DNA of 64,000 nt from an uncultured Selenomonadales bacterium (GTDB taxonomy: Bacteria > Bacillota > Negativicutes > Selenomonadales > Selenomonadaceae): NCBI GenBank assembly GCA_947307055.1, contig CAMZHX010000010.1, positions 21,448 to 85,447 on the forward strand. Reading direction: 5' to 3'. Made by a program: the position numbers and the translations under genes. Under the pieces are notes generated by a model, which worked only from the letters and a program-made list of their open reading frames with translations, was not told the DNA's origin and ran no database searches. Positions 1 to 9,436 of this stretch are shown piece after piece (positions within the stretch are counted from its first letter, which is position 1; every line of letters starts with the position of its first letter).

Positions 1-602
1 GTCGGTGCAGGTTCTTCGACGCGCTCTTGCCATTCATTTGAAATTTCGGTCGGCGGCTCGAAGGGTTGCTTAACTTCCAGCGGCTCAACTTGAACGGGCG
101 GTTCAATTTCTTGTGGTTCAACTTGAACGGGCGATTCGATTTCCTTTGGCTCAACTTGAACGGGCGGTTCGATTTCCTTTGGCTCAACTTGAACGGGCGA
201 TTCGATTTCCTTTGGCTCGACTTGAACGGGTGGTTCGACTTCTTGTGGCTCGATTTGAACTGGTGGTTCAATTTCTTGTGGCTCAACTTGAACGGGCGAT
301 TCGATTTCCTTTGGCTCAACTTGAACGGGCGGTTTAATTTCCTTTGGCTCAACTTGAATAGGTGGTTCAATTTCCTTTGGCTCAATCTGAATTGGCGGTT
401 CAACTTCTTGTGGCACAACCTGCGCGGGTGGTTCGATTTCTTTAGGTTCGAGCGGCTTAGGTTCTTCGACTTTGGGCGCGGGTTTAGCTGCCTCGTCCTC
501 GAACTCGCCGCCGAATATAACGATTTCATCTTCCGCGCTGACTTGCGGCGAATTCATCAGCAACGCAAGAATCGCCGCGCCCGCTATAAATTTTTTTCTC
601 AC
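1..602 (-). CDS. Secreted Pro/Glu repeat protein, partial (runs off left edge)
   Basis: The minus strand is open from a GTG at 602-600 to the window edge (200 codons seen). The GTG follows the rsmG stop by one base, and a GGGGGT stretch lies just upstream. The N-terminus has two Arg/Lys-rich residues, a hydrophobic core (AGAAILALLM) and an AxA-like site ending SPQVSA, which reads as a signal peptide. From about residue 50 the chain is a tandem repeat of 11 residues (33 bp) of the form EPPVQVEPKEI, with PKE/PQE and EPP/ESP variants. The repeat ends before a less regular tail that crosses the edge. There is no ATG that fits this frame and keeps the signal peptide. Likely an exported, cell-envelope or periplasm-spanning protein; its function cannot be read from this part. 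Confidence 0.75.
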   Translation of the reverse strand, partial: MRKKFIAGAAILALLMNSPQVSAEDEIVIFGGEFEDEAAKPAPKVEEPKPLEPKEIEPPAQVVPQEVEPPIQIEPKEIEPPIQVEPKEIKPPVQVEPKEIESPVQVEPQEIEPPVQIEPQEVEPPVQVEPKEIESPVQVEPKEIEPPVQVEPKEIESPVQVEPQEIEPPVQVEPLEVKQPFEPPTEISNEWQERVEEPAP

Positions 603-603
603 G

Positions 604-1308
604 TCAACCTACCCCCAATGATACTTTCCTAATCAGACTTTCGCGACGCGGATATTTTTCGAGCGTCGGGAATTTTTTATCGATGTAGATTACGGCTCGC
701 GAATCGTCAAGCGCGGGCAATTTCACTTCCCGAATCAAAATTTCTCCGCCGCCTAGAATTTTGATTGCGGCTCGTGCCTCGTCGAGTTCTTCGCGGAAAT
801 TTTTACCTTTGAGCGCGATGAATTTCCCGCCGACCTTCACGAATGGCAAGCAATATTCCGCCAAAATGTTCAGACGCGCTACGGCTCGCGAAGTCACAAC
901 GTCGAACTGTTCGCGGAAATTTTTTTGCCTTGCTAGTTCCTCTGCGCGCCCGTGAAATATTTCTACGCCGTCGAGTTCCAACGCCGCGACAACTCTTTTT
1001 AAAAATTCCGTGCGTTTTGCCAGCGAATCAATCAGGCAAAGTTTCAAATGCGGTCGGAAAATTTTCAGCGGGATTGCGGGGAATCCTGCGCCCGTCCCGA
1101 TGTCGGCTAGTGTCTCGACGCCTTGTAAAATTTTGTCGTCCCACGCGCTCAACGAATCGATTATGTGTTTGATTGCGAATTCTTGCGGCTCGGTTATCGC
1201 GGTCAAATTCATTACGCGATTTTGTTCGACGACCAGCCGATAAAATTTTTCGCAAAGGTCAATCTGCGCGGTGTCGAGTCCGAATTCTGCCAATGCGCCC
1301 CGAAACAT
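604..1308 (-). CDS. rsmG: 16S rRNA (guanine527-N7)-methyltransferase RsmG
   Basis: RsmG (GidB) uses SAM to methylate N7 of G527 in 16S rRNA in the cytoplasm. The SAM-binding glycine motif LADIGTGAGFPAIP is followed by LIDSLAKRTEFL, both typical of the family, and the length of about 234 residues is normal. An ATG at 1317 sits directly on the GGAG, so the ATG at 1308-1306, nine bases after GGAG (1321-1318), is the better start. It lies downstream of mnmG, the classical gidA-gidB order, and its stop is followed after one base by the signal-peptide repeat gene. Confidence 0.95.
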   Translation of the reverse strand: MFRGALAEFGLDTAQIDLCEKFYRLVVEQNRVMNLTAITEPQEFAIKHIIDSLSAWDDKILQGVETLADIGTGAGFPAIPLKIFRPHLKLCLIDSLAKRTEFLKRVVAALELDGVEIFHGRAEELARQKNFREQFDVVTSRAVARLNILAEYCLPFVKVGGKFIALKGKNFREELDEARAAIKILGGGEILIREVKLPALDDSRAVIYIDKKFPTLEKYPRRESLIRKVSLGVG

Positions 1309-1330
1309 TTTTATCATCTCCGCGAATATT

Positions 1331-3202
1331 TTAGCTTAACTTAGGAAGACTTTCAAGCCAAACTAACAGAACGGAAATATCAGCCGGAGACACGCCAGAA
1401 ATCCTCGACGCTTGCCCGATTGAGCGCGGACGAATCGCCGATAATTTTTCGCGAGCCTCGACGCGCAAATTTTTTAGGGCGTTGTAGTCGACGTTGGCGG
1501 GAATGATTTTATTTTCGAGGCGGTCAAGTTTCTCGGCGAGTTCAGATTGCTTTTTGATGTAGCCCTCGTAGAAAATGGAAATTTCGACTTGCGCGGCGGC
1601 CTGTGCAGAAATTTTAGGCAAGTCAAAAGCCGTGCGCAATTTTTCATACGTGACATTCGGGCGGCGCAAAAGTTCGGCGAGCGGCATAGCGTTATGAACT
1701 TCGCCGATGTCTAAGCTTGCAAGTTTCTGATTGATTTCGTTGCTCGGCGTCAACTTGATTTCGTTGAGGCGTTGCGTCGCCGATAAAATTTCTGCGCGTT
1801 TCGTCTCGAAAATTTTCTGACGTTCGGGCGAAGCTAATCCGATTTTGATAGCGTGCGGCGTCAAGCGCAAGTCAGCATTATCCTGCCGCAAAAGCAATCT
1901 GTATTCGGCGCGGGAAGTCATCATGCGATATGGTTCGTTGGTGCCCTTCGTGACGAGGTCATCAATCAACACGCCAATATAACTTTCCGAGCGTTTCAAA
2001 ATCAGCGGCTCGAAATTTTTCACGAAAGCCGCCGCGTTTATCCCCGCGATTAAACCTTGAGCGGCCGCCTCCTCGTAACCGCTTGTGCCGTTCGATTGTC
2101 CCGCCGAAAAAAATCCCGCTATCGTTTTGAATTCTAACGTCGGCTTGAGTTGCAAAGGGTCAATGCAATCGTATTCAATCGCGTAGCCCGCCCGCATAAT
2201 TTTGGCGCGTTCAAGTCCGGGTATCGTGTGCAGAAACTCAATTTGAACGTCCATTGGCATTGAAGTAGACATACCTTGCACGTAATATTCTTGCGTGTTC
2301 AAACCTTCCGGCTCAAGGAAAAGTTGATGGCGTTCTTTGTCGGGGAAGCGGATAATTTTCGACTCAATCGACGGACAATAGCGCGGGCCAATTCCCTCAA
2401 TGATTCCGTTTGCCATAGGTGCGCGGTGAAGATTTTTCCTCAAGATTTCGTGCGTGCGCTCGTTGGTGTAAGTCAGGTAGCAGTTGACGAGATTTTTGAC
2501 GGGCGTCTTTGTCATGAACGAAAAATTTTGCGGGGGCTCGTCGCCGCGCTGAATTTCCATTTTGTCGAAGTCCAAAGTTCTCGCGTCGACCCGCGCAGGC
2601 GTGCCCGTCTTGAATCTCATCAGCTCGACGCCCAAATTTTTCAGCGCGTCGGAAAGTTTGAGCGCGGCGCGTTGACCATTGGGGCCGCCGTCGAAAATAC
2701 TTTCGCCGATAATGATTCGCCCACTTAGGTAAGTTCCGCTCGCCAAAATCACCGCGCTTGCCAGAAAAGTTTCACCGGTCTCCGCCTCGACGCCAATAAT
2801 TTTATTCCTCTCGACCAAAATATTTTCAATCAGCAACTGCTTGAGGTCTAGCCCGTCGACGTTTTCGCAAAAATTTTTCATGACGGCTTGATAAATTTTC
2901 TTATCAGCTTGAGCACGCAACGCTTGAACCGCGAAACCTTTGCCAGTATTGAGCGTGCGAAATTGAATGCAAGTTTGGTCGGCCGCGATTCCCATTTGCC
3001 CGCCCAGCGCGTCAATCTCCCGCACTAAATGCCCTTTAGCAGGGCCGCCTATCGACGGGTTGCAAGGCATCATCGCTAAGTTCTCCAATGATAAAGTCGT
3101 CAGCAAAGTTTTGCAACCAAGCCGCGCAGAAGCTAAAGCCGCCTCAATTCCGGCGTGCCCCGCGCCTATTACTATCACGTCGTATTTGTCCGCGATAAAC
3201 AA
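1331..3202 (-). CDS. mnmG: tRNA uridine-5-carboxymethylaminomethyl modification enzyme MnmG
   Basis: MnmG (GidA) is the FAD- and NADH-using partner of MnmE that modifies the wobble uridine (xm5U34) of several tRNAs. The FAD dinucleotide-binding motif [14 protein letters not shown] lies at residues 10-23. Family signatures such as [23 protein letters not shown] and GTPARVD are present, and 623 residues is the normal length. The start is TTG at 3202-3200, seven bases after a strong GGAGG. It is the first gene of an mnmG-rsmG unit; mnmE is not in the window. Confidence 0.96.
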   Translation of the reverse strand: MFIADKYDVIVIGAGHAGIEAALASARLGCKTLLTTLSLENLAMMPCNPSIGGPAKGHLVREIDALGGQMGIAADQTCIQFRTLNTGKGFAVQALRAQADKKIYQAVMKNFCENVDGLDLKQLLIENILVERNKIIGVEAETGETFLASAVILASGTYLSGRIIIGESIFDGGPNGQRAALKLSDALKNLGVELMRFKTGTPARVDARTLDFDKMEIQRGDEPPQNFSFMTKTPVKNLVNCYLTYTNERTHEILRKNLHRAPMANGIIEGIGPRYCPSIESKIIRFPDKERHQLFLEPEGLNTQEYYVQGMSTSMPMDVQIEFLHTIPGLERAKIMRAGYAIEYDCIDPLQLKPTLEFKTIAGFFSAGQSNGTSGYEEAAAQGLIAGINAAAFVKNFEPLILKRSESYIGVLIDDLVTKGTNEPYRMMTSRAEYRLLLRQDNADLRLTPHAIKIGLASPERQKIFETKRAEILSATQRLNEIKLTPSNEINQKLASLDIGEVHNAMPLAELLRRPNVTYEKLRTAFDLPKISAQAAAQVEISIFYEGYIKKQSELAEKLDRLENKIIPANVDYNALKNLRVEAREKLSAIRPRSIGQASRISGVSPADISVLLVWLESLPKLS

Positions 3203-3232
3203 AATCTTTCCTCCTTAAATATAACTAAAGTG

Positions 3233-3261
3233 TTGACGTATCACTACCTTAATGATAGCAT
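3233..3261 (+). promoter_or_regulatory. Candidate promoter for the DNA methyltransferase gene
   Basis: TTGACG (3233-3238) and TAGCAT (3256-3261) are 17 bases apart, about 37 bases upstream of the methyltransferase ATG. The -35 is strong and the -10 is weak. A loose ATCACT...AATGAT inverted repeat lies in the spacer. Confidence 0.5.
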
Positions 3262-3298
3262 TTTACTGTTCATATAAATCCTAACGAGGAGATTAAGA

Positions 3299-4249
3299 AT
3301 GATAGCATATAATTTAATCAATGCCGATTGTTTTTCTTGGATGGCAGAGCAACCAGAAAATAGCATAACTGCCATTGTCACCGACCCGCCTTATGGTGTC
3401 AAAGAGTATACAGATAAAGAGATTGAAAAGCAACGAGCAGGCAAAGGTGGAATATGGAGAATCCCTCCGGCTTTCGACGGACATAAAAGGAAAGCTCTGC
3501 CGCGATTCTCAGTTATAAACGATGACCCGAAAGAACGAAAAAACGTTTATGACTTTTTTTCAAAGTGGGCGACATTGGCTCTGCGTGTAATTGTGCCAGG
3601 CGGACATGTTTTCATAGCTTCAACGCCTTTACTTTCTGATATATTAAGTTTAGCAATGAGAAATGCTGGATTTGAACGGAGAGGCGAAATAATAAGAACG
3701 ATTTCAACTCTGCGCGGCGGCGACCGCCCTAAGGGTGCAGAAATCGAATTTTCCGAAATATCAGTTATCCCAAAAGGAATGTGGGAACCTTGGGGACTTT
3801 ATAGAAAACCACTATCCGAAAAAACTGTTGCCGAAAATTTGCGCCGTTGGAATGCGGGCGCACTTCGTCGCGAAGATAAAGATTCACCATTTTGTGATTT
3901 AATTCAAAGCAGTAAAACTCCGCAGATTGAACGAGAAATTTCTCCGCATCCGAATTTAAAGCCGCAAAGTTTTATGAGGAAAATAGTTTATGCCTCTCTT
4001 CCGACTGGAAAAGGAATTATCTTAGATCCATTCAGCGGAGGAGGTTCTACACTTGCCGCCGCAATTCATTTCGGTTATGAATGCATTGGTCTTGAAAGAG
4101 ATAAGGTGTTTTATGAAATGAGCCAAAGTGCTGTTCCGAAATTAGCTGCTCTTTACCCCAATTTCTTTACGCAAAAGGCGAATAATTCGGTATTGGCAAA
4201 AAGGAAGAAAGTTTCTCGCGATTTCGTTTCAGCTGAGGCGTTATTTTAA
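3299..4249 (+). CDS. DNA methyltransferase (type II-like, amino-methyltransferase)
   Basis: A 316-residue SAM-dependent DNA methyltransferase of the N4-cytosine/N6-adenine type. The catalytic DPPY motif (IV) is at residues 29-32 and the SAM-binding motif DPFSGGGSTLAAA (I) begins at residue 243, so the order is IV then I as in the beta group. The start ATG follows GAGGAG. Its 3' end overlaps by 83 bp, tail to tail, with a gene for a PD-(D/E)xK-like protein, which is taken as its cognate endonuclease. Base usage is visibly richer in A and T than the flanking mnmG and flhF genes, which suggests acquisition. The recognition sequence cannot be read from the protein. Confidence 0.9.
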   Translation: MIAYNLINADCFSWMAEQPENSITAIVTDPPYGVKEYTDKEIEKQRAGKGGIWRIPPAFDGHKRKALPRFSVINDDPKERKNVYDFFSKWATLALRVIVPGGHVFIASTPLLSDILSLAMRNAGFERRGEIIRTISTLRGGDRPKGAEIEFSEISVIPKGMWEPWGLYRKPLSEKTVAENLRRWNAGALRREDKDSPFCDLIQSSKTPQIEREISPHPNLKPQSFMRKIVYASLPTGKGIILDPFSGGGSTLAAAIHFGYECIGLERDKVFYEMSQSAVPKLAALYPNFFTQKANNSVLAKRKKVSRDFVSAEALF

Positions 4250-4802
4250 TCTTGTCAAAATTTAGATATACTGTGCCGTCGCGCAATTTTGCAGTGCCGA
4301 TATTGTTTGTAATGTAGGTTTCTGTGCGCTGTGAATTGTTGTCATTTCTTTGACTACCCAAATATTTCCAATCCGAATTTGTACATTCGTAACCTGACAA
4401 ATTGGCGATTTCGACTTGAATAAATTCTATGTCGCCATTTTCAAATATTTGGTAACAAATGACAATATGCCAGCCGCTGTGTCCGTTATGTCCTTCTCCG
4501 CCTTTGAAGGGCTTTTTTGTAGCCTTAACTTCAAGCCCTATTGATTTGGTTTCATGTATGAGGTCAGGATAAGCTCTTTCAGAATTATTGCGATAAACAC
4601 TGAGCTCACTTAATTTTTTTGTGAAAACATTGGACACCATTCCGCTAAAATTATTTGCTTGAATAATGTTGCTTAAATTTATTCCGGTATTTTCGCGAAT
4701 CATTTTGAAAAATTTTTGGGTATTCTGCAGAGCATGAAAAATATTTTCGCTACTCAAGTCTTCAGGCAAAAGTACTTTTCTCAAATATTTCGTAGATAAC
4801 AT
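4167..4802 (-). CDS. Putative type II restriction endonuclease
   Basis: A 211-residue protein that I assign as the restriction partner of the neighbouring methyltransferase. It has a PD-x10-EVK arrangement (PD at 79-80, EVK at 91-93) in YPDLIHETKSIGLEVKATKK, the usual catalytic pattern of PD-(D/E)xK nucleases, followed by a His/Gly-rich segment (GGEGHNGHSGWH). I do not recognise the specific family. The start ATG follows AAGGAT. A candidate TTGACG-17-TACACT promoter lies upstream, divergent from flhF. The 83-bp overlap of its 3' end with the methyltransferase means that transcripts of the two genes are complementary there. Confidence 0.7.
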   Translation of the reverse strand: MLSTKYLRKVLLPEDLSSENIFHALQNTQKFFKMIRENTGINLSNIIQANNFSGMVSNVFTKKLSELSVYRNNSERAYPDLIHETKSIGLEVKATKKPFKGGEGHNGHSGWHIVICYQIFENGDIEFIQVEIANLSGYECTNSDWKYLGSQRNDNNSQRTETYITNNIGTAKLRDGTVYLNFDKIKITPQLKRNREKLSSFLPIPNYSPFA

Positions 4803-4829
4803 TTTTTATCCTTCTCCCAAATTTTTTTG

Positions 4830-4858
4830 AGTGTAAACCCCATAAAAAAAACCGTCAA
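4830..4858 (-). promoter_or_regulatory. Candidate promoter of the restriction gene
   Basis: On the minus strand TTGACG (4858-4853) and TACACT (4835-4830) are 17 bases apart, just upstream of the endonuclease start. Its -35 box is one arm of the palindrome at 4852-4866. Confidence 0.6.
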
Positions 4859-4866
4859 GTTGACGG
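4852..4866. promoter_or_regulatory. Perfect palindrome joining two divergent -35 boxes
   Basis: CCGTCAAGTTGACGG is a perfect 7-1-7 inverted repeat. One arm contains TTGACG on the minus strand (restriction gene) and the other TTGACG on the plus strand (flhF). A dimeric protein bound here would cover both -35 boxes. It could also be chance symmetry of two good -35 sequences. Confidence 0.55.
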
Positions 4867-4889
4867 CGGAAAATTTTTTCTGATATAAT
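4860..4889 (+). promoter_or_regulatory. Candidate sigma-70 promoter of flhF
   Basis: TTGACG (4860-4865) and a perfect TATAAT (4884-4889) are separated by 18 bases, 37 bases upstream of the flhF start codon. Confidence 0.65.
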
Positions 4890-4926
4890 TCAGCGAGATA
4901 AAATTAGAAATTGGCGGTGATTTTGT

Positions 4927-6720
4927 TTGCAGATAAAAGTTTTTAAAGCCGGCAATATGAAAGACGCAATGGCCGCAATGAAAGCCGAACTCGGCGAAGA
5001 GGCCGTCATATTGCACAGCAAAAAATATAAGGAAGGCGGGATTTTGGGAATCGGCAGTCGCGAAGTCGTCGAGATAACTGCGGCGGTCGAAGAAAATTCC
5101 CTGCCCAAAAAATCAGAGCCGACGCGCCTTAAACACCCGACCGTTTTGAATCGCTACAAGACTGACGGAACTGCCGAAGGCGTCGCCGGAGCTGAACAAG
5201 CTATCGAAAATCTTTCTGCCGAGCCTAAGGAAGAAAGCCCGCGCTCAATGCAACTCGAAGAACTCGCAGAAAAAGTTTCAGAGCAAAAAAAATTAGCCGA
5301 ATTACCTAAAACTTTTGAAGACACGCTCGGAGAAGAAATTAAGCCAGAAGTTGAAGTCCCACCCGTCGAAGAATCTAAGCCTGAAGTCGAAGCCCCGCAC
5401 GTAGAAGAACCTAAGCCTGAAGTCGAAGCCCAGCACGTAGAAGAACCTAAGCCCGAAGTCAAAGCCCCGCACGTAGAAGAACCTAAGCCTGAAGTCAAGC
5501 CTCCGCTCGTAGAAGAATCTAAGCCCGAAGTCAAACCTCCGCTCGTAGAAAAAACTAAGCCAGAAGTCAAAGCGCCACCCGCAAAAAAATCTGCGCCCGA
5601 AGTTAAACCTAAGCCCGTTGAAAAACCTAAGCCCGCAGTCAAACCTCAACAGCAAACCGCAACGTTCACGCAAGAACAAATCGCGCAGACACAAGCAATG
5701 ATTATGGCGCAATTCAATCAAATGCAGATGATGCAACAGGCCGCAATCGCTCAAGCACAAGCGCAGGCCGCCGAACAAATTCGACTTCAACAAGCCGCAC
5801 AAGCTCAACAAGCCGCAATCGCGCAGGCGCAACCGTCAAGTCAGAGCGATGAAAAAATTAAGCGGCTCGAAGAAGAAATCGCGCAAATGAAAGCATTGCT
5901 CGCAGAGGTTTTGGGTCGCGAATCAAAACAAAATGGCGTGTCACTCCACGAGGCTTTAAAGCGTCAAGAGGTCGACGAGGATATTTTAAAGGAAATGGCC
6001 GCGCAGGCAAATCCAGGCGATACGCTCGTTGAAATGCATACGCCCGCCGCTAAAACTACGCTCAACAATTACCTAAGCGAGCACGTCAGATTTTCCGACG
6101 GCGTTAAACTCAATCGGCACGGCGTCAGGATAGTCGCTCTGCTCGGCACGACCGGTGTTGGCAAAACTACGACGCTTGCCAAAATCGCTGCCAAATTCGT
6201 TTTGGAGCAAAGAGCCGACGTCGCACTGATAACCGCCGACACCTACAGAATTTCCGCCGTCGAACAGCTCAAAACTTATTCCGACATTTTGGAGTTGCCG
6301 CTCGAAATAGTTTACAATCCGCCCGAACTCTCCGCCGCTATCGAACGCCACCGCAATAAAGAACTTATCCTAATCGACACCGCCGGACGCAGTCAGCATA
6401 ACGAATATCAAATGCGCGAGCTCGAAGAATTTTTGCGCGTCAATCCCAGAATCGAAAAGCACTTAGTCATAAGCGCGACCACGAAATACACCGACGCTAA
6501 GCAGATTATGAATAAATTTTCGCAAGTCAATCCCGACAGAATTATTTTCACTAAAATCGACGAGACCGGCAGCTTGGGTATGATTGTCAACCTGCTGAAC
6601 GATAACAGATATTCGCTGTCATACATAACGACCGGTCAGAGCGTCCCGGATGACATTGAACGCGCAAGTTCGGAAGTGCTTAGCAATCTTCTGCTCGAAA
6701 AGGTCGAGGAGAGTAATTAA
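4927..6720 (+). CDS. flhF: Flagellar biosynthesis GTPase FlhF
   Basis: FlhF is an SRP-type GTPase that places flagella and sets their number at the membrane. The N-terminus (MQIKVFKAGNMKDAMAAMKAEL) is the FlhF-specific start, which supports the TTG at 4927. The C-terminal NG domain has the P-loop GTTGVGKTTTLAKIA near residue 405, then DTAGR and TKIDE. At 597 residues it is longer than most FlhF proteins because of a middle region of about 12-residue repeats (KPEVKAPHVEEP type, roughly residues 140-240) and a Gln/Ala-rich stretch. flhG follows 12 bases later. No other flagellar basal-body gene is next to it. Confidence 0.93.
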   Translation: MQIKVFKAGNMKDAMAAMKAELGEEAVILHSKKYKEGGILGIGSREVVEITAAVEENSLPKKSEPTRLKHPTVLNRYKTDGTAEGVAGAEQAIENLSAEPKEESPRSMQLEELAEKVSEQKKLAELPKTFEDTLGEEIKPEVEVPPVEESKPEVEAPHVEEPKPEVEAQHVEEPKPEVKAPHVEEPKPEVKPPLVEESKPEVKPPLVEKTKPEVKAPPAKKSAPEVKPKPVEKPKPAVKPQQQTATFTQEQIAQTQAMIMAQFNQMQMMQQAAIAQAQAQAAEQIRLQQAAQAQQAAIAQAQPSSQSDEKIKRLEEEIAQMKALLAEVLGRESKQNGVSLHEALKRQEVDEDILKEMAAQANPGDTLVEMHTPAAKTTLNNYLSEHVRFSDGVKLNRHGVRIVALLGTTGVGKTTTLAKIAAKFVLEQRADVALITADTYRISAVEQLKTYSDILELPLEIVYNPPELSAAIERHRNKELILIDTAGRSQHNEYQMRELEEFLRVNPRIEKHLVISATTKYTDAKQIMNKFSQVNPDRIIFTKIDETGSLGMIVNLLNDNRYSLSYITTGQSVPDDIERASSEVLSNLLLEKVEESN

Positions 6721-6732
6721 GAGGTAGGAAAA

Positions 6733-7632
6733 ATGTCTGACCAAGCATCAAGGCTGAGAAATTTGGTTGAAGAGCGCGCCCAAGAGGATGCGTTGGCGCG
6801 AGAGATAGGAGAACTTTATTTCGATGTCGCGGAAAATACACGTGTCATAGCGATAACGAGCGGCAAGGGCGGTACGGGAAAAACTTCGCTGGCCGTCAAC
6901 CTCGCAATCGGTTTGCAATCGGCCGGACAAAAAGTCTTGCTGATTGACGCCGATATTGGCATGGCCAATGTGAATCTTTTAATGGGCTCCGTGACTAATC
7001 GAAGTTTGATTGACCTTTTGAATGACGACGTGGAACTTGAGGACGTTGTGGAAGCGGGCGTCGGGGGCGTGAAATATATTTCGGGCGTGGCGGCGATTGA
7101 AGCGACGTTGAATTTAAATCGCGCCGAGCAAAGGAAGTTGCATAAAAAACTGGGTCGTTGCTCCGATTTGGCGAATGTCATAATAATTGATACGGGCGCG
7201 GGACTTAATCGCAATGTCATTGAATTTATTTTGGCGGCGGAAGAAGTTTTGCTCGTGACGACGCCCGAACCTACCGCCCTTGCCGATGCCTACGCCGTCA
7301 TAAAAGCTTACACGACTTACACCGAGCGGCGCAATATTAAGTTAGTCGTTAATCGCGTCCGCGAGGAGGAAGATTGCGACGACGTAACAGAAAAAATCAA
7401 CCAGACCACGAAAAAATTTTTAGGCGTGGAGGTTGAGTGCCTTGGTTACATTTACGAGGATAAAGCCGTTTCGGAGGCGGTGCATAAGCAGGAACCGTTT
7501 ATAATTGGCAACCCGAAATCATCTGCGGCGCGTTGTGTTCAAGAACTCGTCAAAAGTTTGTTGAGTGGCGAGAGAATGGGTTCTGTGTCGCGAGGCTGGC
7601 GCGGCTTTTTGGACAGGTTATTTGGCTATTGA
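6733..7632 (+). CDS. flhG: Flagellum number regulator FlhG (MinD-like ATPase)
   Basis: A 299-residue MinD/ParA-type ATPase (FlhG/YlxH) that works with FlhF at the membrane to control flagellar number. The deviant Walker A motif SGKGGTGKTSLAVNLA is near residue 42, followed by LLIDADIGMANVNLLMG and IIIDTGAG. The start ATG lies behind AGGTAGG, 12 bases after flhF, so the two are co-transcribed. Convergent with ychF, whose stop is 27 bases away. Confidence 0.92.
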   Translation: MSDQASRLRNLVEERAQEDALAREIGELYFDVAENTRVIAITSGKGGTGKTSLAVNLAIGLQSAGQKVLLIDADIGMANVNLLMGSVTNRSLIDLLNDDVELEDVVEAGVGGVKYISGVAAIEATLNLNRAEQRKLHKKLGRCSDLANVIIIDTGAGLNRNVIEFILAAEEVLLVTTPEPTALADAYAVIKAYTTYTERRNIKLVVNRVREEEDCDDVTEKINQTTKKFLGVEVECLGYIYEDKAVSEAVHKQEPFIIGNPKSSAARCVQELVKSLLSGERMGSVSRGWRGFLDRLFGY

Positions 7633-7658
7633 CAAGAGGGAGATAATTTTTACTTAAG

Positions 7659-8756
7659 TTAGACGTTGAAGCGGAAATAGGTAACGTCGCCGTCCTGCAT
7701 GACATAATCTTTGCCCTCAAGGCGGACAAGTCCCTTATCGCGGGCGGCATTGATTGAGCCGAGCCGAATCAAATCATCGTAGTTGACAATCTCGGCGCGA
7801 ATAAAACCGCGTTCAATGTCGCTGTGAATTTTGCCCGCCGCCTTGACTGCCACCGTACCTTTTTTAATCGTCCAGGCGCGGCACTCGTCAGGACCCGCCG
7901 TCAAGAACGTCATCAAGCCCAGCAAGTCAAACGCCGCGTGAATCAATCTATCCAACCCCGAACTGTTTAAGCCCAAGTCAATCAAAAATTCTTTAGCCTC
8001 GTCGGCGTCTAGCTCTGCAATTTCCGATTCAACCTTCGCGCAGATGACGACTACTTGAGCACCCTCCGTCGCGGCGAGCTCCCGAACTTTTTTGACGTGG
8101 GCATTTTCTTTAGTCAATTCCTCTTCCGCGACGTTCGCAATGTACAGCGTTGGCTTGAGCGTCAAAAGATTTGCGTCGCGAATCGCGTAAAGTTCATCGT
8201 CATTGAGATTCAAACTCCGCGCAGGTTTTGCATTGTCCAGAGAATCTTTGACGCGCTCCAAAATTTCAGCTTCAAACTTAGCCTCTTTGCTCCCAGATTT
8301 CAAAAGCTTGGCGACTTTAGCGAGCCGCTTTTCTACAATGTCCAAATCAGCAAGGCAAAGTTCGGTTTGAATCGTATCAATATCGCGGAGTGGGTCAATC
8401 GTATCGGCGACGTGAGTAATATTTTCATCCTCGAAGCAGCGCACGACGTGAGCAATCGCATCGACTTGGCGAATGTGTTCGAGAAATTTATTGCCGAGCC
8501 CCTCGCCCTTCGACGCGCCCTTGACCAATCCCGCAATGTCGACAAATCGGACGCTCGCGGGGGTTGTTTTCTTAGAGCTGTAAAGTTTCGTCAGAACGTC
8601 AAGGCGCGGGTCGGGCACGGCAACTACTCCGACATTCGGTTCAATCGTGCAGAAAGGATAATTTGCCGCCTCCGCGCCGGCTTTGGTTATCGCATTAAAA
8701 AGCGTCGACTTGCCGACATTTGGCAAACCGACGATACCAACTTCAAGACTGCTCAT
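7659..8756 (-). CDS. ychF: Ribosome-binding ATPase YchF (Obg family)
   Basis: YchF is a conserved ATPase/GTPase of the TRAFAC class that binds ribosomes. The P-loop GLPNVGKST lies at residues 10-18. [12 protein letters not shown] and the C-terminal TGS-like domain ([29 protein letters not shown]) are present, and 365 residues is the usual length. The ATG directly abuts the rnhB stop (TAAATG), with its GGAGG inside the rnhB 3' end, so translation is likely coupled. Confidence 0.95.
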   Translation of the reverse strand: MSSLEVGIVGLPNVGKSTLFNAITKAGAEAANYPFCTIEPNVGVVAVPDPRLDVLTKLYSSKKTTPASVRFVDIAGLVKGASKGEGLGNKFLEHIRQVDAIAHVVRCFEDENITHVADTIDPLRDIDTIQTELCLADLDIVEKRLAKVAKLLKSGSKEAKFEAEILERVKDSLDNAKPARSLNLNDDELYAIRDANLLTLKPTLYIANVAEEELTKENAHVKKVRELAATEGAQVVVICAKVESEIAELDADEAKEFLIDLGLNSSGLDRLIHAAFDLLGLMTFLTAGPDECRAWTIKKGTVAVKAAGKIHSDIERGFIRAEIVNYDDLIRLGSINAARDKGLVRLEGKDYVMQDGDVTYFRFNV

Positions 8757-9416
8757 TTAAATTTTTCCTCCAGTGTTTAATAGACTTTTGACGGGATTAA
8801 AAGATTTCCTGTGAATCGGACTGCCGCCGAGCTTTTCGATAGCGGCGATATGTTCTTTAGTGCCGTAGCCGCGATTGTGTTCAAAGCCGTAGCCGGGATA
8901 AGTCAAAGCCCATTGGTCGGCGAGACGGTCGCGAGTAACTTTGGCGATAATCGACGCGGCAGCAATCGAAGCACTTAGGGCGTCGCCGTGAACAATCGAG
9001 CGCGATTTAATTTCGCCGAAGTCGACTTTCATAGCGTCGGTAAGGACGAAATCGGGCTGAACGTCTAAACCTTCGACGGCGCGTTTCATTCCCGCGAGCG
9101 TCGCTTGGTAAATGTTCAGCGTGTCAATTTCATCAATCTCGACGCTTACGACATTCCAACTTATCGCGGCTGAAGTGATTTTGTCGTAGAGGTCTTCGCG
9201 GATTTTGGCGGAAAGTTTTTTAGAATCGTCGAGGCGTTCAAGGTATAAATTTTCGGGCAGAATAACCGCCGCGACCATAACCGCTCCGACTAGCGAACCG
9301 CGCCCCGCTTCGTCCACGCCCGCTATCAATTTGAATCCATCTGCGCGGGCTTGAGTTTCAAACTTGTAAAGATTTTCGACGCGCTCCCTATCCAAATCAG
9401 CTAAAAATTTTTTCAT
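8757..9416 (-). CDS. rnhB: Ribonuclease HII
   Basis: RNase HII removes ribonucleotides and RNA primers from RNA/DNA hybrids. The family motif GVDEAGRG (residues 33-40) carries the acidic catalytic residues, and LTDAMKVD and the later AASIIAKVTRD motif fit the family. Length is 219 residues. The gene stands upstream of ychF with no gap and downstream of lptF, separated by a hairpin repeat. Confidence 0.94.
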   Translation of the reverse strand: MKKFLADLDRERVENLYKFETQARADGFKLIAGVDEAGRGSLVGAVMVAAVILPENLYLERLDDSKKLSAKIREDLYDKITSAAISWNVVSVEIDEIDTLNIYQATLAGMKRAVEGLDVQPDFVLTDAMKVDFGEIKSRSIVHGDALSASIAAASIIAKVTRDRLADQWALTYPGYGFEHNRGYGTKEHIAAIEKLGGSPIHRKSFNPVKSLLNTGGKI

Positions 9417-9436
9417 AAGCTCGCCCCCGATGAAGG

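Noticed and set aside
66..632. Plus-strand frame of Leu/Asn/Phe repeats
   Set aside because: It is the opposite strand of the Pro/Glu repeat gene; the minus-strand reading has a signal peptide and a ribosome site.
4803..4926. C-protein gene for the restriction system
   Set aside because: The 124-base gap is too short for a regulator gene; only promoters and the palindrome are present.
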